Assembly: GCA_003151335.1 (NCBI GenBank)
Contig: PLXE01000102.1
Coordinates: 1 to 64,000, forward strand
From: Acidobacteriaceae bacterium
Lineage (GTDB): Bacteria; Acidobacteriota; Terriglobia; Terriglobales; Acidobacteriaceae
Direction: 5' to 3'
DNA: 64,000 nucleotides
Part shown: positions 28,277-38,075 of the stretch, piece by piece
Position numbering within the stretch: the first letter of the stretch is position 1
How the letters are laid out: every line of letters begins with the position of its first letter
The notes under the pieces: generated by a model
What the model was told of the DNA's origin: nothing
What the model saw: only the letters and a program-made list of their open reading frames with translations
Databases searched by the model: none
Position numbers and translations under genes: made by a program

Positions 28277-29362
28277 TCAGATGAGATGTTCCAGTTTCAC
28301 ATGATCCTGCGCATAGGCCTTACCGATCTGGCGCAGGAGCGGAATGGAACGGACTGCATCGAGCTGTGCCAACCGCGGGTCGGTGCGAAGCATTTCTTCG
28401 ACGATTTCGGTTTTATAAGACTGGTTGTACCGGACATAGCTGAACCATCGATCTCCGGGAAGCCGCACGCCAACCAGATCGTCAATCTCCTCATCGAGCG
28501 CTTCGCCGTATACACACTCTCCGAGGCATCGGCAAAGGTAATCCTGCTCCCACGCAATTCCCTGAATCAGAGCCGCGGGAATCTTGGATACGTTGTATCC
28601 CAGCCATAATTTTCCGACCTTCTTTGGCAACCCGGAGGAAAACCGCAGCGTGCCCAGCGAAACAACGCGGATATTCTCCGGCCCCGGCGTCCAGTTCACC
28701 CGATAGCAGGGCAACACAACCGTCAGCGCAGCGATGAGAGCCGGATTATTATAGGGCGTCACGGAACCGTCCACAAAGACCTGAGGCCGATCTCCCAACA
28801 TAATCTCTTCGGGATCAAAATAGACCGGCGCCGCAGTACTGGCTCGCACCAGCTTCCACAGCGGAATCTTTAGGTTGCAATCCGGTCGGTCAGGATTGGA
28901 GAACTTCGCCAAGGGATTATTGGTAACCGGCCAAGCCGAGCCGGTCGTGTGGTTGCGAACCACGACCAGCAGGAGTTTTTTCAGGCGTTTGGTTTCCAGC
29001 AGAGAGGGCACGCCGCCCCTGCCGTCCTCGGAAAAAATACGCTGCAGCATCTCTGAGAGAGGCTTGGCGTCGAAGCGTGAGATCAGAATTTTCTTAAACG
29101 GTCTGTACCAGGGAACAGGCTGAAACATCGTTTCGCCGTACTTCACATACAGGTCGAGAATCTCCTCGACCTGCATGCTCCAGCAGAGGCAGGTGGCGAT
29201 AATTGCTCCGGTACTTGTGCCAGCAAAGAAATCAAAGTGATCGGCCAGAACGAGGCCCGGTGAACCATAGTGCAGGCGCAGCAATCCCTGCATGTGCAGG
29301 AGAATCTCCAGGCTGAAGACGCCCCGAATTCCACCGCCATCCAGAGAAAGGATCCGCTTCAT
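28277..29362 (-). CDS. Patatin-like phospholipase
   Basis: 361 aa. It has the full patatin set: oxyanion loop SLDGGGIRG (6-14), nucleophile elbow FAGTSTG (about 46-52) and the catalytic Asp in FVDGSVTPYNNPA. There is no signal peptide, so it acts from the cytoplasm, presumably on membrane phospholipid. Patatin enzymes such as CapV are effectors of CBASS and other signalling systems. Here the partner is a SLOG-SLATT protein whose stop lies just 3 bases upstream. It ends about 24 bases from the convergent glycosyltransferase gene. Function as a nucleotide-triggered membrane-degrading effector is inferred from family and context. No CD-NTase is present in the window. Confidence 0.9.
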   Translation of the reverse strand: MKRILSLDGGGIRGVFSLEILLHMQGLLRLHYGSPGLVLADHFDFFAGTSTGAIIATCLCWSMQVEEILDLYVKYGETMFQPVPWYRPFKKILISRFDAKPLSEMLQRIFSEDGRGGVPSLLETKRLKKLLLVVVRNHTTGSAWPVTNNPLAKFSNPDRPDCNLKIPLWKLVRASTAAPVYFDPEEIMLGDRPQVFVDGSVTPYNNPALIAALTVVLPCYRVNWTPGPENIRVVSLGTLRFSSGLPKKVGKLWLGYNVSKIPAALIQGIAWEQDYLCRCLGECVYGEALDEEIDDLVGVRLPGDRWFSYVRYNQSYKTEIVEEMLRTDPRLAQLDAVRSIPLLRQIGKAYAQDHVKLEHLI

Positions 29363-29365
29363 GAG

Positions 29366-30880
29366 TTATTTTCCCGGCTTTCTATTGCGAACAAGGGATC
29401 TCCATTCGAGCAATTCAACCAGAAGGGCCTTTTCCACCCTGGCGGCTACCTGGAGTACGGAAGGCCAGGTGCGCAGAGCGTCGAGTTGCGCATCCCAGCC
29501 CCTGAGCCAGTCACACAGTTCCCGATAGCGCTGCTGACGCCGGTTGCAATCGTTCACGATGACCAGCGCGCCCGCGACGGTTGCGATCTGGAAGAGCGCA
29601 GATATAACCAGAGCGAGCCATTTCGAGCCGGACAACGCATGCGCGCCTCCGAGACCTAGTTTGCCCGCAAACCACCATGCCGCGATGACGACAGCGAAGC
29701 CGCCGCAGAGCCAGGTCACGGCGCGGAATGTTCGGCCCTCCCGGTCCGAGCGGGCACCATAAATGGAAAAATACTCGATCTGGTTGAATAGGCGCTCCCG
29801 GCGATAGCTTTGTTTGAATTCCTCCAGGGAGACCTTGTTTCGGGCGCCATCCTCCATCTTTAGATAGTTGAGCGACACCAGCATACCGGAAAGTTCCGGA
29901 ATGATTTCCGGCCCGATCACTTCGTAGAGAGCGGGCGTGCCCCATAGCGCCAGGACCGAGCGGCAAACCTCGACAGCGGTTCGGGTTCGCGCCCAAAGCG
30001 CCTGGCGGCGTTTCAGCCGCAGGGCCCAGGGAAGCGCAGCAGCCGTGATCCCGAGCGCCGCACTGACCGCCAGCCAAGCAGGAACGGCAGCACCGCGTGA
30101 CGCCGCGACTCCGCTGAAAAGCGCCGCAGCAGCCGTGTAGACAATAGGAATGGAAGCCAAGCGGCGAACCTGTGGTGCGAACCTGCTCGCATTGCGGTCA
30201 ATTTTGCGAAACCAAGCCCAGGCAAGATCCGCAGGCGAATCCGCCGCGCGGGTAATGCCGGCGTCCGGTAAATGGTTCAGGAAGTCCAACTCGTGGTCGT
30301 GTAGCAGTTTCCGAGCCGCTTCCTCATGAAAGGCCCGCACTTCTCCGGTTTCACTGTGGAACCAGATGACCGGCCTGCCCATCTTTCTGGCGAAGGACAC
30401 GATCTCCTCAGTTCCCCCCAAGCCGCGCGACGGCTGCCCGTCCCACAGCGCAACCAGGAGCTGGCTTTGCTGTACCGTCTCGATGCCGCATTCGTAGTAT
30501 CGCTCCTCACGAATCTGGTTATCTCCAGTTACCTGGACTGATACCTGGACCGAGACCGCTTTCCTCAACACCTGCTCCGCGCGCAACCAGGTTGCGTCAT
30601 CGAAATCTTTGCGGAAGTATTCTTCGGGAACCGGCAATAAGACTCGGAGGGGGATTCCGAGCTTAAGACAACTCTCCGCGAACAATAGATCGGCGCCCGC
30701 CGCCACCGAGGACAATCCATAGACAATTCCAGGCGTCGCCAGCTTGCGCTCCTGCAGAAAATCACAAATCAGCTGGCGAGACTTTGTCTCATCGGGGATA
30801 CCTCTGTGGCCCGTGAAGCCTATGGCCAGGACCGCGGGAAGGCGGATCGCCGAGTTCATTTGGTTCCGGCGTGAGGACAT
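29366..30880 (-). CDS. SLOG-SLATT fusion: nucleotide-sensor plus membrane effector
   Basis: 504 aa. The N-terminal about 180 residues form a Rossmann-like SLOG domain: GFTGHRGIPD (21-30), GLSSVAAGADLLFAE (55-69) and LVALWDGQPSRGLGGTEEIV (142-161). The sets fit the GHR and GGT-E motifs of SLOG proteins that bind nucleotide ligands. A linker leads to paired membrane helices (about 243-260 and 267-288), a helical stretch (SLEEFKQSYRRERLFNQIEY) and a second pair (about 390-412 and 423-445), as in SLATT effectors. It is expected to open or disturb the membrane on binding a nucleotide signal. It sits between the lipoprotein gene (25 bases upstream) and patatin (3 bases downstream). Confidence 0.8.
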   Translation of the reverse strand: MSSRRNQMNSAIRLPAVLAIGFTGHRGIPDETKSRQLICDFLQERKLATPGIVYGLSSVAAGADLLFAESCLKLGIPLRVLLPVPEEYFRKDFDDATWLRAEQVLRKAVSVQVSVQVTGDNQIREERYYECGIETVQQSQLLVALWDGQPSRGLGGTEEIVSFARKMGRPVIWFHSETGEVRAFHEEAARKLLHDHELDFLNHLPDAGITRAADSPADLAWAWFRKIDRNASRFAPQVRRLASIPIVYTAAAALFSGVAASRGAAVPAWLAVSAALGITAAALPWALRLKRRQALWARTRTAVEVCRSVLALWGTPALYEVIGPEIIPELSGMLVSLNYLKMEDGARNKVSLEEFKQSYRRERLFNQIEYFSIYGARSDREGRTFRAVTWLCGGFAVVIAAWWFAGKLGLGGAHALSGSKWLALVISALFQIATVAGALVIVNDCNRRQQRYRELCDWLRGWDAQLDALRTWPSVLQVAARVEKALLVELLEWRSLVRNRKPGK

Positions 30881-30905
30881 GATTCAACCGAAAGGAGATC
30901 CTGGG

Positions 30906-32417
30906 TTAGGGTGTGCGTATCTGGAGAATCTCCGGCAGCGGGAACTTGGAAATGTCCACTGTCACCTCCGATGTGAGGGCGCTGATAAGACGAAACACGT
31001 CGCGGTTCCAATATTGGTTATCAGGGGCCTCCGGGTTGTCTGGATCGGCGATAGCATAGGTTGTCCCCCGGTAGTTCACCCGGATAAGCGGCTCCATTTC
31101 CTGATTCTCGGTTCCAGTAAGCCGCAACAGCGGGAGGCGCTCAATACGGGGCACCGCCGTCAGGAAGCGGGGACGCTCCCGTTCCTGCTCCTCGGGCGAA
31201 AGGTGAGGGTTGGCCGGAATCTCCGGGTCGCTGCTGGCCAGAGCATCGTAGGGGATCTGCTCCTGGGCAGCAGCCGCCATAAGCCCGATCATGGAACGCA
31301 GGACCAGATGAGAGGATATCCCGGAGGTTGGGCACAACTCTCCCGGCGCCTCTTGTAGATTCTTTTGACCCTCAATGGAGAAGCCATAGGAAAGGATGCG
31401 CAGCGCCTGGTCTAAAGCGGCCCCGTGAGCAAGTTCGGGCAGCTCTGCTGTGATCTGCTTTGTGATTTTTTCCTTATCCGGAATGAGGTTCTTTTGCTCG
31501 CCCTCCTTAAGCGGATTCAGATAGAACACGGGTGTGAACACTTTCCGCCCTAATACCCAGTCGCCCTTGTCATCTTTTTCCCAAACGGTGTCTTTGGCGA
31601 CCGCATCGTTCTGGTCCTTCGCGAGCGGGGCGCTCTTGTCGTTCGCCCCAGGAATAGCCGAGTTTTTGTCAAAAGGGACAAAGGTGCTTGTGCCCCGAAG
31701 CAGCAGCAGTCCGTGCTTTTGCAGCGCGTACACTACCGCGCTGACTCTGAGGAAGGTGACATAACTGCTGAGTCTGGCCGGATCATGAGCATAGCTTTTG
31801 TCCGGCTGGCCATTGGGGTTGAGATACACCGGCGGAGGCTGATTGCGAATGGTCTCAACCTCACAGCCGCTTTTGGTCGGCCGGGTAATCTCGATGCGGT
31901 CCACCAGTAGGCGGAAAAGCTGGTCCACGCGCCAGCCCTGCTGGTAAAGGATGTAGAAGGTCTCCGCCGGAATTGGCCTCAGCAGCAACTGCGCGTTGGT
32001 GTCGTCATTGACCGGAATAAATTGGAATACTGGATCATTCTCGTAAATGACACCAGCACTGCCGCCGCCGGCTACGATTGCACCTCCCGGCTTGGTGCCC
32101 TGTGGCGTGTAGTTTGCGCTCCCCCCAACGCTGGCCTGCATCCGGTAACTGCTTTGAATTTGTCCAAGCTTGAAGAAATAGGTGGGATTATGGTTTTGTA
32201 GCCGAGCCAGATTCAAAAGCACTTCCCGGTTTGAGGTTTCGGCATAGGCTCCCTCGAAGCCGATAAAGTCGGCCTTCAGCCGTTTTGGTCCGCAGCCGGA
32301 AACTCCCAGCAACGCAAGGCTGACAAGAGAGAGTAGCAGTTGCGCTCTCCCGCGACCGACAGGCGAAAGGGGCACTGCTGTCGTGCGAGTCAGACCACCG
32401 CACAATTTTAACTTCAT
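30906..32417 (-). CDS. Predicted lipoprotein, unknown family
   Basis: 503 aa. The N-terminus has a hydrophobic stretch (QLLLSLVSLALLGV) ending in a lipobox with the acylated Cys at residue 42 (VSGC), so export and lipid anchoring are likely. The mature part has a YAETSNREVLLNLARLQNH segment, then mixed alpha/beta sequence with no enzyme motif that I know. A Gly/Ala-rich loop lies near residues 95-120. It is the first gene of a compact minus-strand operon with SLOG-SLATT and patatin. An envelope lipoprotein feeding two cytoplasmic or membrane effectors is unexpected. It may detect envelope events or anchor a complex. Function unknown. Confidence 0.7.
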   Translation of the reverse strand: MKLKLCGGLTRTTAVPLSPVGRGRAQLLLSLVSLALLGVSGCGPKRLKADFIGFEGAYAETSNREVLLNLARLQNHNPTYFFKLGQIQSSYRMQASVGGSANYTPQGTKPGGAIVAGGGSAGVIYENDPVFQFIPVNDDTNAQLLLRPIPAETFYILYQQGWRVDQLFRLLVDRIEITRPTKSGCEVETIRNQPPPVYLNPNGQPDKSYAHDPARLSSYVTFLRVSAVVYALQKHGLLLLRGTSTFVPFDKNSAIPGANDKSAPLAKDQNDAVAKDTVWEKDDKGDWVLGRKVFTPVFYLNPLKEGEQKNLIPDKEKITKQITAELPELAHGAALDQALRILSYGFSIEGQKNLQEAPGELCPTSGISSHLVLRSMIGLMAAAAQEQIPYDALASSDPEIPANPHLSPEEQERERPRFLTAVPRIERLPLLRLTGTENQEMEPLIRVNYRGTTYAIADPDNPEAPDNQYWNRDVFRLISALTSEVTVDISKFPLPEILQIRTP

Positions 32418-32815
32418 CTCGGTACCTGGTGGGATTACGGGAGGATCATATTGGAAGGTGCGGGGGGATGCAATAGATTTTGCGGCAGCTCACTTCTAGA
32501 GCAGTTTCGGATTTGGTGTATCCGATTTGATTGGGTAGAGCAGGTCTTCCCGGCCTGCGTCCAGCAGCGGCAATGAAATCTGTTCCGGCGCTGAGGTCGA
32601 AGACCTCAGCGCCGGAACCCCAAAAGTGGCGTTTGAGACGCGGGCCTGAAGGCCGCTCTACCCAAACACAGGAAAAACAAAACTACTCTAGTGATTTCCA
32701 GCCATAACCCCAGGTGTTCAAGCTCCGCCAGGAATGTATGAGCGAGTCTTCCCGCATCTTCAGCAAGAAGTGGCTGTCGTGGTTACTCCTAAACGGAGCA
32801 GATTTTAAGCAGGCA
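32418..32815. other. Intergenic region carrying a palindromic element
   Basis: 398 bases between the lipoprotein gene and the TIR-Sel1 gene. It holds the 135-bp palindromic repeat listed separately and otherwise no gene I can support. Confidence 0.5.
32531..32665. repeat. REP/MITE-like nested palindrome
   Basis: The ends are perfect 11-bp inverted repeats (TTGGGTAGAGC at 32531-32541 and its complement at 32655-32665), extended by an imperfect match (GG-CTTC--GGCC-GCGTC). At its heart is a perfect 17-bp hairpin with a 3-base loop: GTTCCGGCGCTGAGGTC (32582-32598), GAA, then its complement (32602-32618). The nested design fits a mobilised REP-like or miniature inverted-repeat element. It would also act as a strong transcript hairpin. 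Confidence 0.8.
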
Positions 32816-33985
32816 CTATTCTTTGTAGCCGTCAGCCTTTGCCTTTTGATACCACCTCTGCGCTTGCGCCTCGTCCTTCTTGACTCCGAATCCGTTCTGG
32901 TACATGTAGCCCAGATTGTTTTCCGCCAATGAGTTCCCCTGCGCTGTGCTCTTGCGGTACCACTGTAGCGCTTGGGCATAGTCCGTCTGAACTCCTAGCC
33001 CATTCTGGTACATGTAGCCCAGATTGTTTTCCGCCAATAAGTTCCCCTGCGCGGCGCTCTTGCGGTACCACTGCAGCGCTTGCGGGTAGTCCTTAGCACC
33101 ATAGGACGCTTGTCCGCGCCGGACCATCTCTTCCACCGATAGCGAATCGGCGGCAGGTATGGTCGACGCCGGGGTTTCGGAAGGTGTGGGTTTGCCACGC
33201 CCGTACCAAATCAGCAGGGCTATTATCACGACGATACCGACCCCTCCCCCGAGAGCAATCCACAATCGCCAATGTGACGTGGGCGGCGTGGCCTGCCCGA
33301 TTTGCTCGCAAGTGGGCTTTTCTTCGGCAGTAGCCCGCCCCTCGCCTTTTTCCAGTTCCAGCCGCGCCCTTTCGATGGCAGCCAGTCGTTCCAGTTCTTC
33401 CTGCTCCAGGCGAGCCTTCTCGGACGCTGCGTGCCGTTGGCGTTCTTCCGCTTCCAAACGCAACTCAGCGGTCTGGCGCTCTTCCTCTTCCTGCTCCAGA
33501 CGAGCTTTCTCGGTGGCCGACGACTCTTTCGAAGCGCCTACCGCTGCAGCTAGCTGCACCGGACCTGCACTTTGTGGCTCCATGCGTGCCAGCAGCATCT
33601 TTATAGTGCCCGCGAGATTCTTGAGATGGGCCTCCAGCGGCGGCGTCAGGGCATCGAGCCAGTGAACGTTTCCAATGAAGTACTCCAGCGCTCTGCCCGG
33701 CATGACGTCTTCGATTCGCAAAGGCAGGATTGCAACGCCGTGGTTGACGGCCCGTTCGACCTCCCTGCGAATCTGCGGTGAGTCATTCGCGGCGGCCGTG
33801 AAGACGAGCACCATGATGCGAGACTGCTCAATGGCATCGATAATGCACTCGCCCCATTCCATGCCGGGGATTACATCGCGGGGAGCAATCCAGCACCGGA
33901 TTCCATTGGATTCCAGCATGACGCAGACCGCGTCGGCGGTAGTTTTGTTTTTTGCGGAATAGCTGATGAAGACGTCGTGGGCCAT
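32816..33985 (-). CDS. TIR domain - coiled coil - transmembrane - Sel1 repeats
   Basis: 389 aa from the ATG at 33985 (MAHDVFISYS). The frame runs 70 codons further upstream, but a TIR domain normally starts this way. TIR occupies about 1-135 (HDVFISYSAKNK; IRCWIAPRDVIPGMEWGE; QIRREVERAV with a candidate catalytic Glu; ILPLRIEDV). A charged coiled coil with repeated KARLEQEE units follows (about 155-230), then one membrane helix (LWIALGGGVGIVVIIALLIW) and two to three Sel1 repeats (QALQWYRKSAAQGN; AENNLGYMYQNG). The two full Sel1 units are nearly identical, a sign of recent duplication. A cytoplasmic TIR effector tied through the membrane to an external protein-binding array is the likely layout. 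Confidence 0.9.
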   Translation of the reverse strand: MAHDVFISYSAKNKTTADAVCVMLESNGIRCWIAPRDVIPGMEWGECIIDAIEQSRIMVLVFTAAANDSPQIRREVERAVNHGVAILPLRIEDVMPGRALEYFIGNVHWLDALTPPLEAHLKNLAGTIKMLLARMEPQSAGPVQLAAAVGASKESSATEKARLEQEEEERQTAELRLEAEERQRHAASEKARLEQEELERLAAIERARLELEKGEGRATAEEKPTCEQIGQATPPTSHWRLWIALGGGVGIVVIIALLIWYGRGKPTPSETPASTIPAADSLSVEEMVRRGQASYGAKDYPQALQWYRKSAAQGNLLAENNLGYMYQNGLGVQTDYAQALQWYRKSTAQGNSLAENNLGYMYQNGFGVKKDEAQAQRWYQKAKADGYKE

Positions 33986-34550
33986 AGAGACCGCGACTTC
34001 TGCTGCGGAAACCTCAGACGCTGCGGATTCTATCACGGGTTGGTGGCCTTCCACGCCGTTCTTCGGTCTTGTAGGCTCCCTGAATCTGCATTTAGGTGTG
34101 CCAAACCGCTCGAAGGCTGGGATGGCATGGCCAATGCGTGGGTCGGCATTTCGCCTCCAGAGCCAGGCCCGCGCGCGTACAGTTGTTGTGCGCAATTCAT
34201 GTTGCTGCCACCAGACTAAGCGGATAGATCGTACTTATTAACGACTGATGCTCAGTTGGCGCGATTTGCTGATGGACCTTGGAACTGGTTTCGTGAGGGC
34301 CCTCGTAAATTCGGAAACATCGTCTCAGGCGCGTACCACGCCCGTGCTCGCAAACATTCAACGCACTTCGTCCTCGCCGACGCCATCGACATCTGGCTCG
34401 GCAGGATGCAGCGCAACTTCGAGTCGATGCGGAAGCAGGCTGAAGGCCAAGGGGTAAGAGCCAGCTCACCGCCGATTGCCGATCCCGCCACTCGCTATCG
34501 CCGTTTTGACCTTCCCAATACCAAACGCAAGAATAGTGGACATTTCACCG
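33986..34550. other. Intergenic region, no firm gene
   Basis: 565 bases. An open frame on the plus strand (34256-34708, TTG start) has a normal-looking first 65 residues (e.g. NIVSGAYHARARKHSTHF) but then runs antisense into the recombinase gene. I leave it unannotated. This stretch may be a fragment of an older gene. Confidence 0.35.
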
Positions 34551-35297
34551 TCATCGCACGCCTTCAGCGCCTTCACGACCTTGCTCGGCAGCGGGAAACC
34601 GAACCGAATGTTTCGTCTTCGCCTGCCGTAAGAAGAGCTTGCCGTTCTTCAGGCAATCCGCAGGCAAGCGTGCCACTGATCGCTGGGCGCTCCCCTTGCT
34701 CACATTGAGTGTTCGACACACCTGAGACCACGAAAGCCCGTCCTGGCGCAGTGCAGCCACCTTGGCAGCGTCAAGCTGAACGCGGGGCCTTCCGAACTTC
34801 TTGCCCTTGGCGCGCGCATTGCGCAGTCCGGCCCTAACCCGCTCCTGGATGAGCGACCGTTCAAACTCTGCCATTGCTCCGATGATCTGGAACATCAGGC
34901 GGCCAGAGGGTGTGCTGAGGTCGAGATTATCGCGGAAGCTGACGAAAGCAACTCCGTAGGCGCAGAGGTCCGCGAGGGCGTTAACCAGATGTTTCAGAGA
35001 ACGACCAAAGCGATCAATCTTCCAAACCAGCACGGCGTCGAACTTCCGCCGGCAAGCGTCGGCCATGAGTTGATTCAGTTCTGGCCGCGATTCCTTTGAG
35101 CCGGAGACGCCCGTATCGACATACTCGCCAGTGATGGTCCAGCCGCGGCGACTGGCGTACTCGCGCAGTTCACTCAGCTGCATCTCGGGGTCTTGGCCGT
35201 TGAGAGTCGATACGCGCGCATACAAAGCGACGCGAGCAATTGTGAGTGGTGGTTCTTGAGTGAGTGAAGATGCGGTGTTACGTTGATGTACAGCCAT
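34551..35297 (-). CDS. Serine recombinase (resolvase/invertase family)
   Basis: 248 aa. The N-terminal catalytic domain has the nucleophilic Ser in ALYARVSTLNGQDPEMQL, then YVDTGVSGSKESRPEL, VLVWKIDRFGRSLKHLV and the helix AMAEFERSLIQERVRAGL. The C-terminal helix-turn-helix (LDAAKVAALRQDGLSWSQV) is of the Hin/resolvase type. The length is slightly above a standard resolvase (about 190-210) because of a basic tail. It could resolve cointegrates or invert DNA. No matching transposase is nearby. It lies 300 bp inside the tRNA-Leu scar, so it belongs to the island edge, but tRNA integration itself is more typical of tyrosine integrases. Confidence 0.9.
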   Translation of the reverse strand: MAVHQRNTASSLTQEPPLTIARVALYARVSTLNGQDPEMQLSELREYASRRGWTITGEYVDTGVSGSKESRPELNQLMADACRRKFDAVLVWKIDRFGRSLKHLVNALADLCAYGVAFVSFRDNLDLSTPSGRLMFQIIGAMAEFERSLIQERVRAGLRNARAKGKKFGRPRVQLDAAKVAALRQDGLSWSQVCRTLNVSKGSAQRSVARLPADCLKNGKLFLRQAKTKHSVRFPAAEQGREGAEGVR

Positions 35298-35600
35298 TGG
35301 GTGCCTCCTCTGCAGGTGCCCTGGTTAGCGTCGTGTCGGTGTTTGCGCATCGGCACGGCGCGCTTCTGTTTTAGACCTCTTTATTCCGGTCTCTGCTTTG
35401 CGGTAATTCTCTCCTTGTACCAATTGAGTTGCATTGACCGAGGAGTTACCCCCGCGGCGACTGTGCCCAAAATTGTGCCCACTGGCCACTTGCACGAGTT
35501 TAGTTTCCAGTTAGGATAAAGCCCTCAACCCCGCATTTTTACTAGCGAATCTCAACTCCTCCAAACTTCGCTAAACTACTGATTCTTCGTGCGACGGGAA
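35298..35600. other. Island-edge non-coding region
   Basis: 303 bases between the recombinase and the tRNA fragment. TGCCCAAAATTGTGCCCAC near 35464 echoes part of the DISARM-flanking repeat but lacks its partner block. I see no gene. Confidence 0.4.
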
Positions 35601-35653
35601 CTTAGGATCTGGCGGGGAAACCCGTGGGGGTTCGAGTCCCCCCTTTCGCACCA
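35601..35653 (+). tRNA. 3' fragment of tRNA-Leu(TAG), integration scar
   Basis: Only the 3' part of a class II tRNA is present. It begins in the anticodon loop (CTTAGGA, anticodon TAG at 35603-35605), with the 3' anticodon strand TCTGG, a long variable arm CGGG-GAAA-CCCG, a perfect T-arm GGGGG-TTCGAGT-CCCCC, the acceptor strand CTTTCGC, discriminator A and an encoded CCA. The upstream bases (GCGACGGGAA) cannot form the matching anticodon, D or acceptor strands, so the tRNA is not functional. This is the expected att duplication left at the far end of an island integrated into tRNA-Leu. The intact gene should lie left of the window. Confidence 0.85.
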
Positions 35654-35777
35654 GCACTTTGGCTGTCCACGGGCAGCCGCATTGCCTGCTAATCCTCCGG
35701 CCTGGCTCACAGCCACCTGTGACCGCAATCACGGAAGCAAGTTCAATCGCCAAGCAGAATGGCCTCAGAGGTGTGGT

Positions 35778-35921
35778 ATGCCAGTCTTGGTGATTGCCGT
35801 GGTTTTCTTCCTGATTTTCCTGGTGATGGGCGTGATGGGCATTTCGGCGATGGTAGCCGAGCATCGCGGCAAGCTGTTCAGCGGGAAGTGGAGCGACCTG
35901 CCAAAGCCTGCGAAGCGATAG
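35778..35921 (+). CDS. Small single-helix membrane protein
   Basis: 47 aa from the ATG at 35778, preceded by an AGAGG-like site. One membrane helix (VLVIAVVFFLIFLVMGVMGI) is followed by a basic tail (HRGKLFSGKWSDLPKPAKR). The frame is open upstream through the tRNA scar, but that part is not protein-like. Function unknown. Confidence 0.5.
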   Translation: MPVLVIAVVFFLIFLVMGVMGISAMVAEHRGKLFSGKWSDLPKPAKR

Positions 35922-35960
35922 TCCACGCGGCCTTAAACTGGCGCGACGGTGTGGGGCGCG

Positions 35961-36491
35961 CTATACCTCCTGTAGCACACGCGAGAGGCAGTCTTCGCAG
36001 AAGCCGCTGTCTTTGATGTCGATCCACTCCACCGCGTGGGCCGGGGCCATGGCACAGCGATAGTCGTGGCAATGGGTCAGGCCCAGCGTGTGTCCCAGTT
36101 CATGCACGGTCTCGATCAACAGCCGGTTGGCGAGAACGTCCGCATCTGCTGGCAACCCGTAGAATTCCTGCCGCAAACGATGATAGGAAACCAGCGCTCC
36201 GGCGCCGCCCAGTTGGGCTTCCCCAAAAACAAAAGTCAGAATTGGAATGTAGAGGTCCAATTCCGTGACTCCGACCAGGCGCCAGGTGCTGCCGTTGACG
36301 TACTTCTGCATCCTGGCCAGAATTTCGGAGGAGTGGTATTGCTGGCGTTCCGCGTGCCGCGCAAACGAGGGATCGATGGCTGGCCGCAGCGCCTCGGTGG
36401 GCACACGAAACTTCTGCTGGAGCTCGTGCTGCAACCATTCCAGCAGCCAAGCGTCCACGGTTCCCACCGGTAGGAGTTGAAGTTTTTTCAC
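35961..36491 (-). CDS. Archaemetzincin-type zinc metallopeptidase
   Basis: 176 aa. The catalytic signature is plain: HELGHTLGLTHC (HExxHxxGxxHC), followed by the cysteine pattern of archaemetzincins with CAM and CEDC near the C-terminus for a second zinc. The family is AmzA-like. Substrates are poorly known, mostly aminopeptidase or small peptide activity. The frame extends to an ATG at 36524, but those codons come from the heptamer repeat region. The GTG at 36491 (VKKLQLLPVG) matches how family members begin, so I prefer it. The gene lies downstream of the two-component operon, separated by the repeats, so it is probably expressed on its own. Confidence 0.85.
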   Translation of the reverse strand: MKKLQLLPVGTVDAWLLEWLQHELQQKFRVPTEALRPAIDPSFARHAERQQYHSSEILARMQKYVNGSTWRLVGVTELDLYIPILTFVFGEAQLGGAGALVSYHRLRQEFYGLPADADVLANRLLIETVHELGHTLGLTHCHDYRCAMAPAHAVEWIDIKDSGFCEDCLSRVLQEV

Positions 36492-36514
36492 GCGGATATC
36501 CAGAGAGCAACCAG

Positions 36515-36697
36515 CGATTAGCAACTAGCAACTAGCAACTAGCAACTAGCGACTAGCCTTTGGCCTTTAGCCTTTAGCTTTTAGCAATCGGGATCACCGA
36601 CGCAGCTTGGCACCACTAAGAACTTCTGGATTTCTAAGAGCTAAGAGCTTAAGAGCTAAGAGCCAATTGCTAACTGCCAATTGCTAGTTGCTAAGAG

Positions 36698-36715
<18 letters not shown>
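36515..36715. repeat. Heptamer and degenerate TAGCAAC/AAGAGCT repeat tracts
   Basis: A tandem array of about five TAGCAAC units at 36518-36555 degrades into TAGCCTT units. A second tract at 36637-36715 is built from AAGAGCT and GCCAATTGCTAA words that are partly complementary to the first. No gene fits here. The tracts lie in the 3' region of the regulator gene and at the start of the archaemetzincin gene. Simple repeats of this kind seem common between genes in Acidobacteria genomes, by recollection. Confidence 0.8.
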
Positions 36716-38071
<1,356 letters not shown>

Positions 38072-38075
38072 TCTT

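Noticed and set aside
34256-34708. Plus-strand frame with a protein-like first half
   Set aside because: TTG start with no ribosome-binding site, second half antisense to the recombinase.
35463-35485. Third copy of the DISARM-flanking repeat
   Set aside because: Only about 13 bases of one block match and the partner block is absent at the expected spacing.
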